Below are positions 18,264 through 27,220 of a stretch of 64,000 nt of DNA, in pieces. Origin of the DNA: CAWCUZ01 sp963798795 (GTDB lineage Bacteria > Acidobacteriota > Vicinamibacteria > Vicinamibacterales > SCN-69-37); NCBI GenBank assembly GCA_963798795.1, contig CAWCUZ010000002.1, positions 744,001 through 808,000 of the forward strand, read 5' to 3'. Under the pieces are notes generated by a model. That model was not told the origin of the DNA. It ran no database searches and saw only the letters and a list, made by a program, of their open reading frames with translations. The translations under genes were made by a program, and so were the position numbers. How positions within the stretch are numbered: position 1 is the first letter of the stretch; every line of letters starts with the position of its first letter.

Positions 18264-20771
18264 ATGCGCACATTCTTTCGCGACCTTCGCGTGGGGCTTC
18301 GGGTGCTCCGGAAGGAGAAGACGTTTTCGACGCTGTCGATCGGCGTCATCGCGCTCGGCATCTGCGGCGTGACGACGATGTTCAGCGTGGTCGACGGCGT
18401 CATGCTCCGGGGCTTTTCGTTTCCGAACGCCAATCGGCTCGCGGCGGTGAACTTCGTCGACCCGACGACCGCCACGGTGAACGGGGTCAACGGCCAGGTC
18501 TCGTCGATGGACTTCCAGGAGATGCTGCCCATCCAGCAGTCGTTCGAGCGGCTGGCGGGCTACCTGGACGGCTCCACGGTGAACATCACGATCGACGGCC
18601 GGCCGAAGCGGTTGACCGGTTCCTATGCGACCGCGGAGTTCTTTCGCGTGCTCGGCGTGACGCCGGCGATGGGTCGCGATTTCACGGCGGCCGACGACAC
18701 CGCTGGCGCGCCGAAGGTCGCCATCATCAGCGACGGCCTCTGGCAGCGCGAGTTCGGGGCCGCGCCGGATATCGTCGGCAAGGCCGTCCGGATCAACGGC
18801 CGGCCCGCCACCATCGTGGGCGTGATGCCCGCCGGGTTCGTGTTCCCGACGAACGAAGAACTCTGGGTGCCGCTGTTCAACGAATACCCGCCGACGCCGC
18901 GCAACCAGCCGGCGGTGGCCAACCCGACCGTGATGGGACTGCTCAAGCCAGGCGTCACCATCGACCGGGCAGCCGCGGAGATGACCACGGTCGCGCGGCG
19001 GTTCGCCGAAGCGTATCCGGACACGAACAAGCCGTACCACACCGGGCAGGTGAAGCGGCTCATCGAGAGCTTCACGCCGGTCACACTCCGGGGCACGCTC
19101 TGGACGATGCTGGCGTTCTGCGTGGGCGTCCTGCTCATCGCGTGCGTCAACGTGATGAACATGCAGTTCGCGCGGGCGACGCTGCGCGCCAGGGAGCTGG
19201 CCGTGCGGTCGTCGCTCGGCGGCAGCCGCGGACGCCTGCTGCGGCAGATGCTGACCGAGAGCCTGCTCGTGGCGCTGTTCGGCGCCGCCGTCGGCATCGC
19301 GCTGGCGGTGGTCTCCATCGACTGGCTCTCGTCGACGGTGCACAACCTCGAGAACCCGCCGCCCGCCTGGATGACGTTCGATCTCGACGCGCCGGTCCTG
19401 CTGTTCACGATCGGCGCCACGCTGGTCGCCGCGGTCGTCTCGGGCCTGCTGCCGGCGTGGATGTCGTCGCGCGCCGACGCGATGGCGATCCTGCGCGAGG
19501 GCGGACGCGGCAGCACCAGCCGCGCGGTGACCGTGATGTCGCGCGGGCTCGTCGTGGTGCAGATCGTCGTCACGTGCGTCCTGCTGGTCGGATCGCTGCT
19601 CCAGGTTCGATCGATCCGCAACCAGCAGACGGTGGACTACGGCTACGACACGGGCGCCCTGCTCACGGCGCGCATGGGGCTGATGGACGGCGACTATCCG
19701 ACGTCGGCGGCGCGCAAGGCCTTTTACGACCGCCTGCTGGAGCAACTGAGCGCGAGTCCGGAGTTCGCCGGCGCGGCGTTCACGAACCGGTTCCGCATGC
19801 TGTTCTCGGGCGCCGGCCCGATCGAAGTCGAGGGCGGCACGTATCGCGACAAGCGGGACCGGCCGATCACCAATTTCGAACAGGTCACGCCGGCGTTCTT
19901 CCAGACCCTGGGCCAGCGGCTGCTCCAGGGGCGCGCGCTCACGGACGCGGACAGCGACGCCCGGCAGCCGGTGGCGGTCGTCAACGAACGGTTCGCGCAC
20001 AAGTATTTCGGCGCGCAGGGCGCGGTCGGGCGCCGCTTCCGGACCGCCAATCCCGACGGCACGCAACCGGGCCCCTGGCGCACGATTGTCGGCGTGGTCT
20101 CCGACGTGCGCATGACGGGTCCGTTCAACAACACCAACGTCGACGACACCGGGTTCTACGTGTCGTTCTACGACAACCCCTTCGGCCCGGCGTCGGCCGA
20201 TCCGGTCGCCAACCAGTTCGCCACAGTCGTCCTCAAACCCCGGGGCGGCCAGCCGCCCGACGGGCTCGCGGCATCGCTGATGCGCGAGGTCGCGAAAGCC
20301 GATCCGAACCTGCCGCTGTACTTCGTCGGCACGCCGCAGAGCCAGATCGACGGGTTCGTCGCGCAGAACCGCATCATCGCCACGCTCTTCTCGATCTTCG
20401 GCGCGGTCGCGGTGGTGCTGGCGGCGGTCGGGCTGTACGGCGTCATGTCGTTCTCGGTCAACCAACGGCGTCAGGAATTCGGGGTGCGGATGGCGCTCGG
20501 AGCGAGCACCCGGCGCGTGCTCGGCATGGTCCTGCGCCAGGGCGGCGTGCAGGTGGCGCTGGGCCTGGTCGTCGGCTTCGGCCTGACGCTCGCGCTCGCC
20601 GCGGCCGGCGGCGAGGGCATCCAGGCGACGCTGTTCGGCGTGAGCGCCTTCGATCCGCCGACCTACACGGTGGTGTTCCTGCTCGTGGCCGTCGTCTCGC
20701 TGATCTCGATTCTGCTGCCGGCGCGGCGCGCGACACGGGTCGATCCGATGGTGGCGCTGCGGACCGAGTAG
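18264..20771 (+). CDS. ADOP-type MacB/FtsX-like ABC transporter permease
   Basis: An 835-residue second member of the same permease family, in tandem with the gene upstream (135-base gap holding a hairpin). N-terminal helix LSIGVIALGICGVTTMFSVV; periplasmic MacB domain with SIMDFQEM-like strands; first FtsX cluster TMLAFCVGVLLIACVNVMN with LAVRSSLGGSRGRLLRQML; second half with VVVQIVVTCVLLVGSLLQ and the terminal RQEFGVRMALGASTRRVLGM and ARRATRVDPMVALRTE. The two genes differ clearly, so they are old paralogues rather than a fresh duplication. The ATG has no obvious Shine-Dalgarno site. Likely an ATPase encoded elsewhere serves it. Confidence 0.9.
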   Translation: MRTFFRDLRVGLRVLRKEKTFSTLSIGVIALGICGVTTMFSVVDGVMLRGFSFPNANRLAAVNFVDPTTATVNGVNGQVSSMDFQEMLPIQQSFERLAGYLDGSTVNITIDGRPKRLTGSYATAEFFRVLGVTPAMGRDFTAADDTAGAPKVAIISDGLWQREFGAAPDIVGKAVRINGRPATIVGVMPAGFVFPTNEELWVPLFNEYPPTPRNQPAVANPTVMGLLKPGVTIDRAAAEMTTVARRFAEAYPDTNKPYHTGQVKRLIESFTPVTLRGTLWTMLAFCVGVLLIACVNVMNMQFARATLRARELAVRSSLGGSRGRLLRQMLTESLLVALFGAAVGIALAVVSIDWLSSTVHNLENPPPAWMTFDLDAPVLLFTIGATLVAAVVSGLLPAWMSSRADAMAILREGGRGSTSRAVTVMSRGLVVVQIVVTCVLLVGSLLQVRSIRNQQTVDYGYDTGALLTARMGLMDGDYPTSAARKAFYDRLLEQLSASPEFAGAAFTNRFRMLFSGAGPIEVEGGTYRDKRDRPITNFEQVTPAFFQTLGQRLLQGRALTDADSDARQPVAVVNERFAHKYFGAQGAVGRRFRTANPDGTQPGPWRTIVGVVSDVRMTGPFNNTNVDDTGFYVSFYDNPFGPASADPVANQFATVVLKPRGGQPPDGLAASLMREVAKADPNLPLYFVGTPQSQIDGFVAQNRIIATLFSIFGAVAVVLAAVGLYGVMSFSVNQRRQEFGVRMALGASTRRVLGMVLRQGGVQVALGLVVGFGLTLALAAAGGEGIQATLFGVSAFDPPTYTVVFLLVAVVSLISILLPARRATRVDPMVALRTE

Positions 20772-20850
20772 CGGCAAACCACTCAGCACAGGCAGTTTAC
20801 GGAACATACCGGTATCGCCAGCTACGTGCTATAGTCCTCCGCTCCAAAGT

Positions 20851-22812
20851 ATGGGGGCCGCGGCGCGTCACCTCCGAGCCGGCCTGCTGGCCGCGTCGTT
20901 TCTGCTGGTAGCCGCCGTCCAGTCGTGGCCGCTCCCGCGGCACCTCGACACGCACCTGACGGGACCGCCCGGTGGCGACACCGGCGTGTACGTCTGGAAC
21001 ACCTGGGTCTTCCGCCACGAACTGCTCGAGGGCCGATCGCCGTTCTCGACGTCGATGATCTTCGCGCTCGACGACGGCGCGGATCTGAGCCTGCACAACT
21101 ACACCGCCTTCGCCGACCTGATCGCCGTCCCGCTGCAGCCGGCGCTTGGCGTCGTGCGCACGTTCAATCTGATCTACCTGCTCAACGTTGCGCTGGCCGG
21201 CTGGGGCATGTTCCTGCTCGCCCGGCGGATGACGGGGCGATCGGCCGAGGCCTGGCTGGCAGGCCTGCTGTTTGCGTGCTCACCGTTCATGGTGACGCGC
21301 GGCGGCGAGCACTTCAGCCTGGTCGCGGCCGCGCCGCTGCCGATTTTCGTGTGGCTGCTGCAGCGCGCCTGGGCCAGTTTCCGGGTGCGCGATGCCGCGG
21401 CCGTCGGCGCGGTCGCGGCCTGGGCGGCGTTCTGCGATCCGTACTACGCGGTGTATTGCGGCATGCTCGGCGCGGCGTTTCTCGGCAGTCGCGCGTTCGG
21501 CCTGTCGCGTCGCCGCGCCGTCAGCGGCGCCGGACGCCGCGTCGCCCGGGTTGCGGTCGACACGCTGGCGGTCGTGCTGGCCGGCGCCATGCTGCTCGTG
21601 CACGGCGCGGGCCATGGCAGCGTGCGCGTCGGCTCCTGGCTGATCACGATGCACACGCTCTACACGCCGATGCTGCTGCTGACCGCGGTCGCCGTCGTTC
21701 GCGTGTGGCTGACCGCGCGGCCGCGCCTCAGCCGGCGATCGCTGCCGTCGCCAGCGCGCCTGGCGCGCTGGCTCACCGCGTCGGTGGTGGCGGCAGCCAT
21801 TCTGCTGTCGCCGGTCCTGTACGCGGTCGCGCGGCGGGCCGTCACCGGAACCCTGGTGTCGGCACCGGTGAACTGGCGATCGAGCGCGCCCGGCGTGGAT
21901 CTGCTCGGCCTGGTCGTACCGAATCCCAACCATCCGCTGATGCCGCAGGCGGTGCGTGACTGGTTCGCGGCCCAACCCAACGGCTACGCGGATCAGATCG
22001 CGTCGGTCTCGTACGTCGCGCTGATCGTCATCGCCGCGGCCTGGATCGTCGCGCGCTTCCGGCCGGGCTGGCGCTGGCCGGCCGTCGCCGGCGGTTTCGC
22101 GGTGCTGGCCCTCGGCCCATTCGTGCGGGTGGCGGGCGTCAATACGTTCGTTCCGACGCCGTGGATCCTGCTGCGGTATCTGCCGATCGTCGGAGCGGCG
22201 CGGATGCCGGGCCGCCTGGCCGTGGTGGCGATGCTGGGCCTGGCGGCGGTGTTCGCCCTGGCGCTCTCCGCGCTGACGCACCGATTCGCCCGCCACAGGC
22301 GGCTCCTGCTGGCCGGGGTGGGCGTGGCCCTCGCGGCCGAGCTGGTCCCGGTGCCGCGGCCGCTCTACTCGGCCGGCATTCCCGGCATCTACGCCACGAT
22401 TGCGGCCGATCCCCGACCGATCCGCGTGCTCGAGCTGCCGTTCGGCGTGCGCGACGGCCTGTCGTCGCTCGGCGACTTCACTGCGGCATCGCAATTCCAT
22501 CAGACGCTGCACGGCAAGCCGCTCGTGGGCGGGTATCTGTCTCGGGTCTCGAACCGGCACAAGCTCTCGAGCCAGCGGCGGCCGGTGCTCGGCGCGCTCC
22601 TGACGCTGAGCGAGCGCCGGCCGTTGAGCGACCGCGCGCGGGATCGCGCCCAGCGCGGCGCCGCATCGTTCCTGTCCAACGCCCAGATTGGGTACGTCGT
22701 CGTCGACACCTCGCGCGCCTCGCCCGCGCTGCGCAGCTTTGCCGTCGACGCGTTGGGCCTCGTCCAGATTGGCGAGAGCGGAAAGTACCAACTGTTCCGG
22801 CCGCGGCAGTGA
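20851..22812 (+). CDS. large polytopic membrane protein, glycosyltransferase-like
   Basis: A 653-residue protein with about 10-12 hydrophobic segments and the layout of GT-C/YfhO-like membrane glycosyltransferases. After the first helix comes a periplasmic loop, PLPRHLDTHLTGPPGGDTGVY, with acidic residues where GT-C enzymes have catalytic Asp. Then come NLIYLLNVALAGWGMFLLAR, a CSPFMVTRGGEHFSL segment and the CDPYYAVYCGMLGAAF helix. The C-terminal 150 residues are soluble. A TATAGT box at 20830-20835 precedes the ATG by 15 bases, giving a leader of only a few bases. Assignment to a glycosyltransferase is by topology only. Confidence 0.6.
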   Translation: MGAAARHLRAGLLAASFLLVAAVQSWPLPRHLDTHLTGPPGGDTGVYVWNTWVFRHELLEGRSPFSTSMIFALDDGADLSLHNYTAFADLIAVPLQPALGVVRTFNLIYLLNVALAGWGMFLLARRMTGRSAEAWLAGLLFACSPFMVTRGGEHFSLVAAAPLPIFVWLLQRAWASFRVRDAAAVGAVAAWAAFCDPYYAVYCGMLGAAFLGSRAFGLSRRRAVSGAGRRVARVAVDTLAVVLAGAMLLVHGAGHGSVRVGSWLITMHTLYTPMLLLTAVAVVRVWLTARPRLSRRSLPSPARLARWLTASVVAAAILLSPVLYAVARRAVTGTLVSAPVNWRSSAPGVDLLGLVVPNPNHPLMPQAVRDWFAAQPNGYADQIASVSYVALIVIAAAWIVARFRPGWRWPAVAGGFAVLALGPFVRVAGVNTFVPTPWILLRYLPIVGAARMPGRLAVVAMLGLAAVFALALSALTHRFARHRRLLLAGVGVALAAELVPVPRPLYSAGIPGIYATIAADPRPIRVLELPFGVRDGLSSLGDFTAASQFHQTLHGKPLVGGYLSRVSNRHKLSSQRRPVLGALLTLSERRPLSDRARDRAQRGAASFLSNAQIGYVVVDTSRASPALRSFAVDALGLVQIGESGKYQLFRPRQ

Positions 22813-22830
22813 CCGGTCGCGGTGAACCAG

Positions 22831-22859
22831 TTGCGATTTCCGGGCCGGGTCGTTACCGT
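22831..22859 (+). promoter_or_regulatory. candidate leaderless promoter of the PPK2 gene
   Basis: TTGCGA (22831-22836), 17-base spacer, TACCGT (22854-22859), then six bases and the ATG at 22866. The spacing is classical and predicts transcription starting at the initiation codon. The boxes match the consensus four of six and three to four of six. Confidence 0.45.
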
Positions 22860-22865
22860 GCGGGA

Positions 22866-23735
22866 ATGCACATCGACCGCTATCGCGTCCGCCGCGGCGA
22901 CAAGGACGCGCTCAAACGCATCGATCCCGACGAGACGCCGGGATTCAAACACAACCACGATGCCGCCGAGGCGCTGGCGGAGGATCTGGCGCGGCTCAAT
23001 GTCCTGCAGGAGCAGCTCTTCGCGCAGGGACGCCACGCCCTGCTCCTGATCTTCCAGGGCATGGACGCCGCCGGCAAGGACAGCGCCATCAAGCACGTGA
23101 TGGGCGGCTTCAGTCCGCAGGGCACCGAGGTGCACTCGTTCCGGCAGCCCTCGTCGGAGGAGCTCGACCACGATTTTCTGTGGCGGGCCGCGCGCGCGTT
23201 GCCGGGGCGCGGCCGCATCGGCATCTTCAACCGGTCGTACTACGAGGAAGTCGGGGTCGTTCGCGTGCATCCGGAGATCCTGCGCGGTGAACGGCTGCCG
23301 TCGGCGCGCGTGAGCCGGCGCATCTGGCGCGAGCGCTACGAGGACATCAACGCGTTCGAGCGCCACCTGCGCCGGAACGGCACGATCGTCTGCAAGTGTT
23401 TCCTGCACGTCTCGCGCCGCAAGCAGAGCGAGCGGCTGCTCGAGCGGCTGGAGGACCCGGCGAAGTTCTGGAAATTCTCGGCGCAGGATATTGCCGAACG
23501 CCGCTGCTGGCCCCGCTATCAGCGGGCGTATGGCGAGGCCATCGGCGCGACGAGCCAGGACGAGGCGCCGTGGTTCGTCATCCCGGCCGACCACAAGTGG
23601 TTCACGCATCTGGTGCTGGCGCGGGTGCTGGTCGGCGCGCTCGAATCGGTCGACCTGTCGCGGGCACCGCCGACCGCCGCCGATCGCCGGGCCATGGCGG
23701 CCGCGCGCCGCGAGCTGCTGCGGTCGCGCCGGTGA
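22866..23735 (+). CDS. polyphosphate kinase 2 family protein
   Basis: A 289-residue PPK2-family polyphosphate:nucleotide phosphotransferase. Walker A is seen in IFQGMDAAGKDSAIKH and Walker B in IFNRSYYEEVGVVR. The lid residues lie in the RRIWRERYEDINAFERHLRRNG region, and HVSRRKQSERLLER follows. The N-terminus RYRVRRGDKDALKRIDPDETPGF and overall length match the subgroup often annotated as PPK2-related. It probably phosphorylates AMP/ADP or GDP with polyphosphate; direction and nucleotide cannot be told. With polyphosphate glucokinase 15 kb away it points to active polyphosphate use. Confidence 0.9.
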   Translation: MHIDRYRVRRGDKDALKRIDPDETPGFKHNHDAAEALAEDLARLNVLQEQLFAQGRHALLLIFQGMDAAGKDSAIKHVMGGFSPQGTEVHSFRQPSSEELDHDFLWRAARALPGRGRIGIFNRSYYEEVGVVRVHPEILRGERLPSARVSRRIWRERYEDINAFERHLRRNGTIVCKCFLHVSRRKQSERLLERLEDPAKFWKFSAQDIAERRCWPRYQRAYGEAIGATSQDEAPWFVIPADHKWFTHLVLARVLVGALESVDLSRAPPTAADRRAMAAARRELLRSRR

Positions 23736-23741
23736 CCCGTC

Positions 23742-23757
23742 CCGGGCTGAAGCCCGG
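23742..23757. repeat. TGAA-loop hairpin after the PPK2 gene
   Basis: CCGGGC, loop TGAA, GCCCGG: a six-base-pair stem six bases after the PPK2 stop and upstream of the cbs promoter. Another copy of the TGAA hairpin family. Confidence 0.6.
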
Positions 23758-23782
23758 ACCGCCACCGAGGGGAACCCCCGTC

Positions 23783-23788
23783 TATAAT
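23783..23788 (+). promoter_or_regulatory. consensus -10 box of the cystathionine beta-synthase gene (leaderless)
   Basis: A perfect TATAAT followed by six bases and the GTG start at 23795, so the predicted transcription start is the G of the start codon. No Shine-Dalgarno site. No good -35 is seen at 16-18 bases. Confidence 0.6.
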
Positions 23789-23794
23789 CGCGGC

Positions 23795-25162
23795 GTGAAG
23801 AAGATCTGCGACACGATCCTCGACGCGATCGGCGACACGCCCATGGTCCGGATCAACCGAATCACCCGGGACGTCGTCCGGGCGCCGGTGCTGGCGAAGA
23901 TCGAGACGTTCAATCCGGGCAACTCGATCAAGGACCGGATGGCGGTCAAGATGATCGAGGACGCCGAACGCGACGGCCGGCTCAAGCCCGGCGGGACGAT
24001 CATCGAAGGCACGTCGGGCAACACCGGCATGGGCCTCGCCATCGCCGCCGTCGTCAAGGGCTATCGCTGCATGTTCACGACCACGGACAAGCAGTCGAAG
24101 GAGAAGGCCGACGCCCTGCGCGCGTTCGGCGCGGAGGTCATCGTCTGCCCGACCAACGTGGATCCGGAGGATCCGCGGTCGTACTACTCGGTGTCATCGC
24201 GGCTCGAGCGCGAGACGCCGAACGCCTGGAAGGCGAACCAGTACGACAACCTCTCGAACTCGCAGGCGCACTACGAGCAGACGGCCCCGGAGATCTGGGA
24301 CCAGACCGACGGGCGGATCACCGACCTGGTCTGCGGCGTCGGCACCGGCGGCACGATCAGCGGCGTGGCGCGGTTCCTCAAGGAGCGCAACCCCGCCATC
24401 CGGACGTGGGGCATCGACACCTACGGATCGGTCTTCAAGAAGTACAAGGAAACCGGCATCTTCGACAAGAACGAGATCTACCCGTACGTCACCGAGGGCA
24501 TCGGCGAGGACTTCCTGCCGGCGAACGTGGACTTCAGCCTGATCGATCACTTCGAGAAGGTCACCGACCGCGACGCCGCCATCATGACGCGCCGCATCGC
24601 GCGCGAGGAGGGGATCTTCGCCGGCAACTCGGCGGGAGCCGCGATGGCCGGGCTCCTGCAGCTTGGCGATCACTTCGGCCCGGACGACCTCGTGGTCGTC
24701 ATCTTCCACGACCACGGGTCGCGCTATCTCGGCAAGATGTTCAACGACGACTGGATGCGCGAGAAGGGCTTCTTCGACAAGACCGGGCTCGAGGCGCGGG
24801 ACCTGGTGGCGGGCAGGCGGCGCGTGCCGGTCGTGACTGTCGATCGGCGGGAACCGGTCTCGCGGGCCGTCCACGTCATGACCGAAAACGATTTCTCGCA
24901 GATCCCGATCACCGACGAAGGCCGCGTCGTGGGCTCGATCAACGAGACCCGCCTGTTCGCCGAACTCGTGCGGAAGCCGGAACTCAAGCGCGAGCCGATC
25001 GGGCGCATCATGCAGCCGGCGTTCCCGTTCGTCGACATCTCCACCGGCATCGACGCGCTGGCCGCCATGATTACGCCGGAGAACCCGGCCGTGCTCGTCC
25101 GCGACTTCAAGACCGACGAGATCTTCATCATCACCCGGTCGGATGTGATCACGGCGTTGTAG
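23795..25162 (+). CDS. cystathionine beta-synthase (PLP enzyme with CBS-domain pair)
   Basis: A 455-residue fold-type II PLP enzyme. The PLP lysine is in NPGNSIKDRMAVKM, the phosphate-binding loop is GTSGNTGMGLA and the cofactor loop is VGTGGTISGVARFL. From about residue 340 a CBS-domain pair follows (REPVSRAVHVMTENDFSQIP). This is the catalytic plus Bateman architecture of cystathionine beta-synthase without a heme domain, acting in transsulfuration (serine + homocysteine); cysteine synthase activity is a possible alternative. The start is GTG, justified by MKKICDTILDAIGDTPMV matching the family start and by the -10 box just upstream. The next gene starts 6 bases after its stop. Confidence 0.92.
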   Translation: MKKICDTILDAIGDTPMVRINRITRDVVRAPVLAKIETFNPGNSIKDRMAVKMIEDAERDGRLKPGGTIIEGTSGNTGMGLAIAAVVKGYRCMFTTTDKQSKEKADALRAFGAEVIVCPTNVDPEDPRSYYSVSSRLERETPNAWKANQYDNLSNSQAHYEQTAPEIWDQTDGRITDLVCGVGTGGTISGVARFLKERNPAIRTWGIDTYGSVFKKYKETGIFDKNEIYPYVTEGIGEDFLPANVDFSLIDHFEKVTDRDAAIMTRRIAREEGIFAGNSAGAAMAGLLQLGDHFGPDDLVVVIFHDHGSRYLGKMFNDDWMREKGFFDKTGLEARDLVAGRRRVPVVTVDRREPVSRAVHVMTENDFSQIPITDEGRVVGSINETRLFAELVRKPELKREPIGRIMQPAFPFVDISTGIDALAAMITPENPAVLVRDFKTDEIFIITRSDVITAL

Positions 25163-25167
25163 CCGCC

Positions 25168-26235
25168 ATGCGCCGAGGGCCCGGCGTGCGCCCGTTGATC
25201 AGCGCCGTGCTCGCCACGGCCGCCTTCGGCCTGGGCGTCTGGGCCCTGGTCACGCCGTCGGCGGGCCCGCCGGCGGCGGCCCTGCCCGAAGCGTCGGGAT
25301 GGCTGCTGATGGGAGCGCTGGCCGCGGCGGCCCTGAGCGTGCGCGATCTCACGTCGCGCCGGCTCGCCCGCTGGAGCACCGCCATGGCCGTGGCAGCCAT
25401 GGTCCCCGCGATCGTGCTCTTGAGCCGGATCCCGGCCACCATCCGCCGTTTCGACCTCGTGTTTCAGGACGTGACGAGCACGTCGATCGCCGACCCGCTG
25501 CCCGACCTCCTGCGCGACGTCCTGCCGGCGCGGCCGTTCTCCGTGCTCGACCTGTTCACCGGTTTGCCCAATCGGAACCTGCTCGCGTACCACGGCGTGC
25601 AGTACGCCGGGCCCAACGGTGCGCCGCTGACGCTCGAGCTCTACCGGCCGACCGAACGCGGCACGTTCCCAGCCATCGTGTTGTTCGAGCCCGCCGGCTC
25701 GGACCGGCCGTCGGCGGCGCTCGCCCGCGCGCTGGCGTCCGCGCGCTTCGTGGTGATCCGCCCGTCCGTCCGGCCGGCCACCGAAGCCGACGGGCTGACG
25801 CCGCAGACCGATGCCCACGCCGCGCTCGACTGGGTGCGCGCCCACTCGCAGGAGTACGGGCTGAACGCGCGGCGGATCGGCGTGGTGGGTCGATTCGAGG
25901 GGGGATCGCTGGCGCTGGCGGCGGCTTCCGGCGAACCCGGCGTTCGGGCCGCCGTCGCCTGGGAACCGGCCGACGCGCCGTTCGTCGCGGGCGATCGTCC
26001 GCACCCGGCCTCGCTGGTCATCGTGGCCGGTCGCGATCCGCTCGTTCGGGCACGGCGCATCGAATTTCTGGAGAAGCGGCTCGACGCGTCCGGGGTGTCG
26101 GGCCTGCTCGTCCTGCCGTGGGCCCTGCGCGGCTTCGGCGCGGTCCCCTTCGGCCCCGGCCCTCACATCGCGTTCTACTGCACGGTCCGGTTCATGACCT
26201 GGGCGCTGTACTCGCCCAGCCCGCCCGTCGGGTAG
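25168..26235 (+). CDS. membrane-anchored alpha/beta-hydrolase-fold protein lacking the nucleophile serine
   Basis: A 355-residue protein: three hydrophobic helices in the first 90 residues, then an alpha/beta-hydrolase-like domain (LTLELYRPTERGTFPAIVLF, DAHAALDWVRAHSQEYGL). At the nucleophile elbow, where GxSxG is expected, it reads GVVGRFEGGSLALAAA, so the serine is replaced by Phe. A candidate acidic residue (VIVAGRDPLV) and His (FGPGPHIAFY) remain. It is therefore probably not a classical hydrolase. It follows cbs by 5 bases and is likely co-transcribed. A Ser six residues later could be an atypical nucleophile. Confidence 0.65.
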   Translation: MRRGPGVRPLISAVLATAAFGLGVWALVTPSAGPPAAALPEASGWLLMGALAAAALSVRDLTSRRLARWSTAMAVAAMVPAIVLLSRIPATIRRFDLVFQDVTSTSIADPLPDLLRDVLPARPFSVLDLFTGLPNRNLLAYHGVQYAGPNGAPLTLELYRPTERGTFPAIVLFEPAGSDRPSAALARALASARFVVIRPSVRPATEADGLTPQTDAHAALDWVRAHSQEYGLNARRIGVVGRFEGGSLALAAASGEPGVRAAVAWEPADAPFVAGDRPHPASLVIVAGRDPLVRARRIEFLEKRLDASGVSGLLVLPWALRGFGAVPFGPGPHIAFYCTVRFMTWALYSPSPPVG

Positions 26236-26277
26236 GCTCCCGGCTTGGGGGCCTTGGGGCGGGGAAAGCCCGGCCTG

Positions 26278-27126
26278 CTACTTGTCGCGCCTCTGCTGGG
26301 CGTGCAGCGTCTTGATGGCGAGCTCGGTCATGAGCTGGCGGACGCCGCGCAGCAGATCCTCCTGGCGGAGATTGACGAAGCGGATGACGCCGTTTTCGTC
26401 GATCACGTAGACGGTCGGCCAGCCGCCGACGCCCCAGGCCGTGGCAATCGACCCGCGCGTGTTGCGCGAACCGGATCCGCCATCCCACCAGGATCGGTAC
26501 GGCAGGCCCTGCTGCGTCTTCGAGGCTTTCGCCTGCTCGGGGGTGGCGTCGCTGTTGACGCTGAGGAGGGCGAGCGGCCGGTCGCGGTACAGATCGAGCA
26601 GCAACCGCTGATACGGGTACTCCGCGCGGCAGGCGCCGCACCAGTCGCCCGAGAACGTCAGCACGACCACCTTGCCGCGGTAGTCGCTCAAGCTGAACTC
26701 CGTGCCGTTCAGATCCGTGCCGACGATGTCGGGTGCGGTCTTGCCGACGGTCAACGACGTGAGCACGTAGCGCTGCCGCTCCAGCGCCGTGGCGGCGGCC
26801 GGGCGGGCATGCTCCAGAGCCGTGAAGTGATCCGAGACACGCGCTTCCTGATCGGGTGTCAGCTGCCCGGCCTGCACTCGTTCCATGAAATTCCAGAGCG
26901 TGAGGTCGGAATCCTCGGTCCAGGCCGTCTGCCGCGGTTCTGCGGAGAGCAGCGCGTCGAGGGTGCCCATGAGGGCGCCCACCTGACTGTCGGTGAACGC
27001 CGGCACGGCCAGTTCGTGCGTCGCCATCGGCTTGAAGCCGACCGTCTGTTGTGCGGCCAGTGACGAACTGAACTGAAGGAGTACAGGGACGACCAGGAGT
27101 GCGCCGGGGAGCTGGCGAACGTTCAT
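26278..27126 (-). CDS. secreted TlpA-like thioredoxin-domain protein
   Basis: A 282-residue exported protein with a signal peptide (VVPVLLQFSSSLAAQQ). The N-terminal about 110 residues are helical and of unknown function. The C-terminal half is a TlpA/ResA-type thioredoxin domain: APDIVGTDLNGTEFSLSDYRGKV, the redox motif GDWCGACRAEYPY (CGAC) and the cis-Pro segment VGGWPTVYVIDENG. It probably reduces disulfides or delivers reductant outside the cytoplasm, for example in cytochrome c maturation. The ATG is preceded by an AGGGTTAG site. It stands alone on the minus strand. Confidence 0.85.
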   Translation of the reverse strand: MNVRQLPGALLVVPVLLQFSSSLAAQQTVGFKPMATHELAVPAFTDSQVGALMGTLDALLSAEPRQTAWTEDSDLTLWNFMERVQAGQLTPDQEARVSDHFTALEHARPAAATALERQRYVLTSLTVGKTAPDIVGTDLNGTEFSLSDYRGKVVVLTFSGDWCGACRAEYPYQRLLLDLYRDRPLALLSVNSDATPEQAKASKTQQGLPYRSWWDGGSGSRNTRGSIATAWGVGGWPTVYVIDENGVIRFVNLRQEDLLRGVRQLMTELAIKTLHAQQRRDK

Positions 27127-27220
27127 CTAACCCTCACGTCGTGCATCGTGCAATGTTCACTTACGCTTGTCGGGACCTCGGTGGCAGAACTTTAGCAGAA
27201 AAGGGGCGGGCGACGATCGA

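Noticed and set aside
18258..20807. A very long open frame (about 850 codons) on the minus strand opposite the second permease gene
   Set aside because: It is an Arg/His/Asp-rich translation typical of antisense frames in GC-rich DNA, with no domain. The plus-strand frame encodes a clear ADOP permease.
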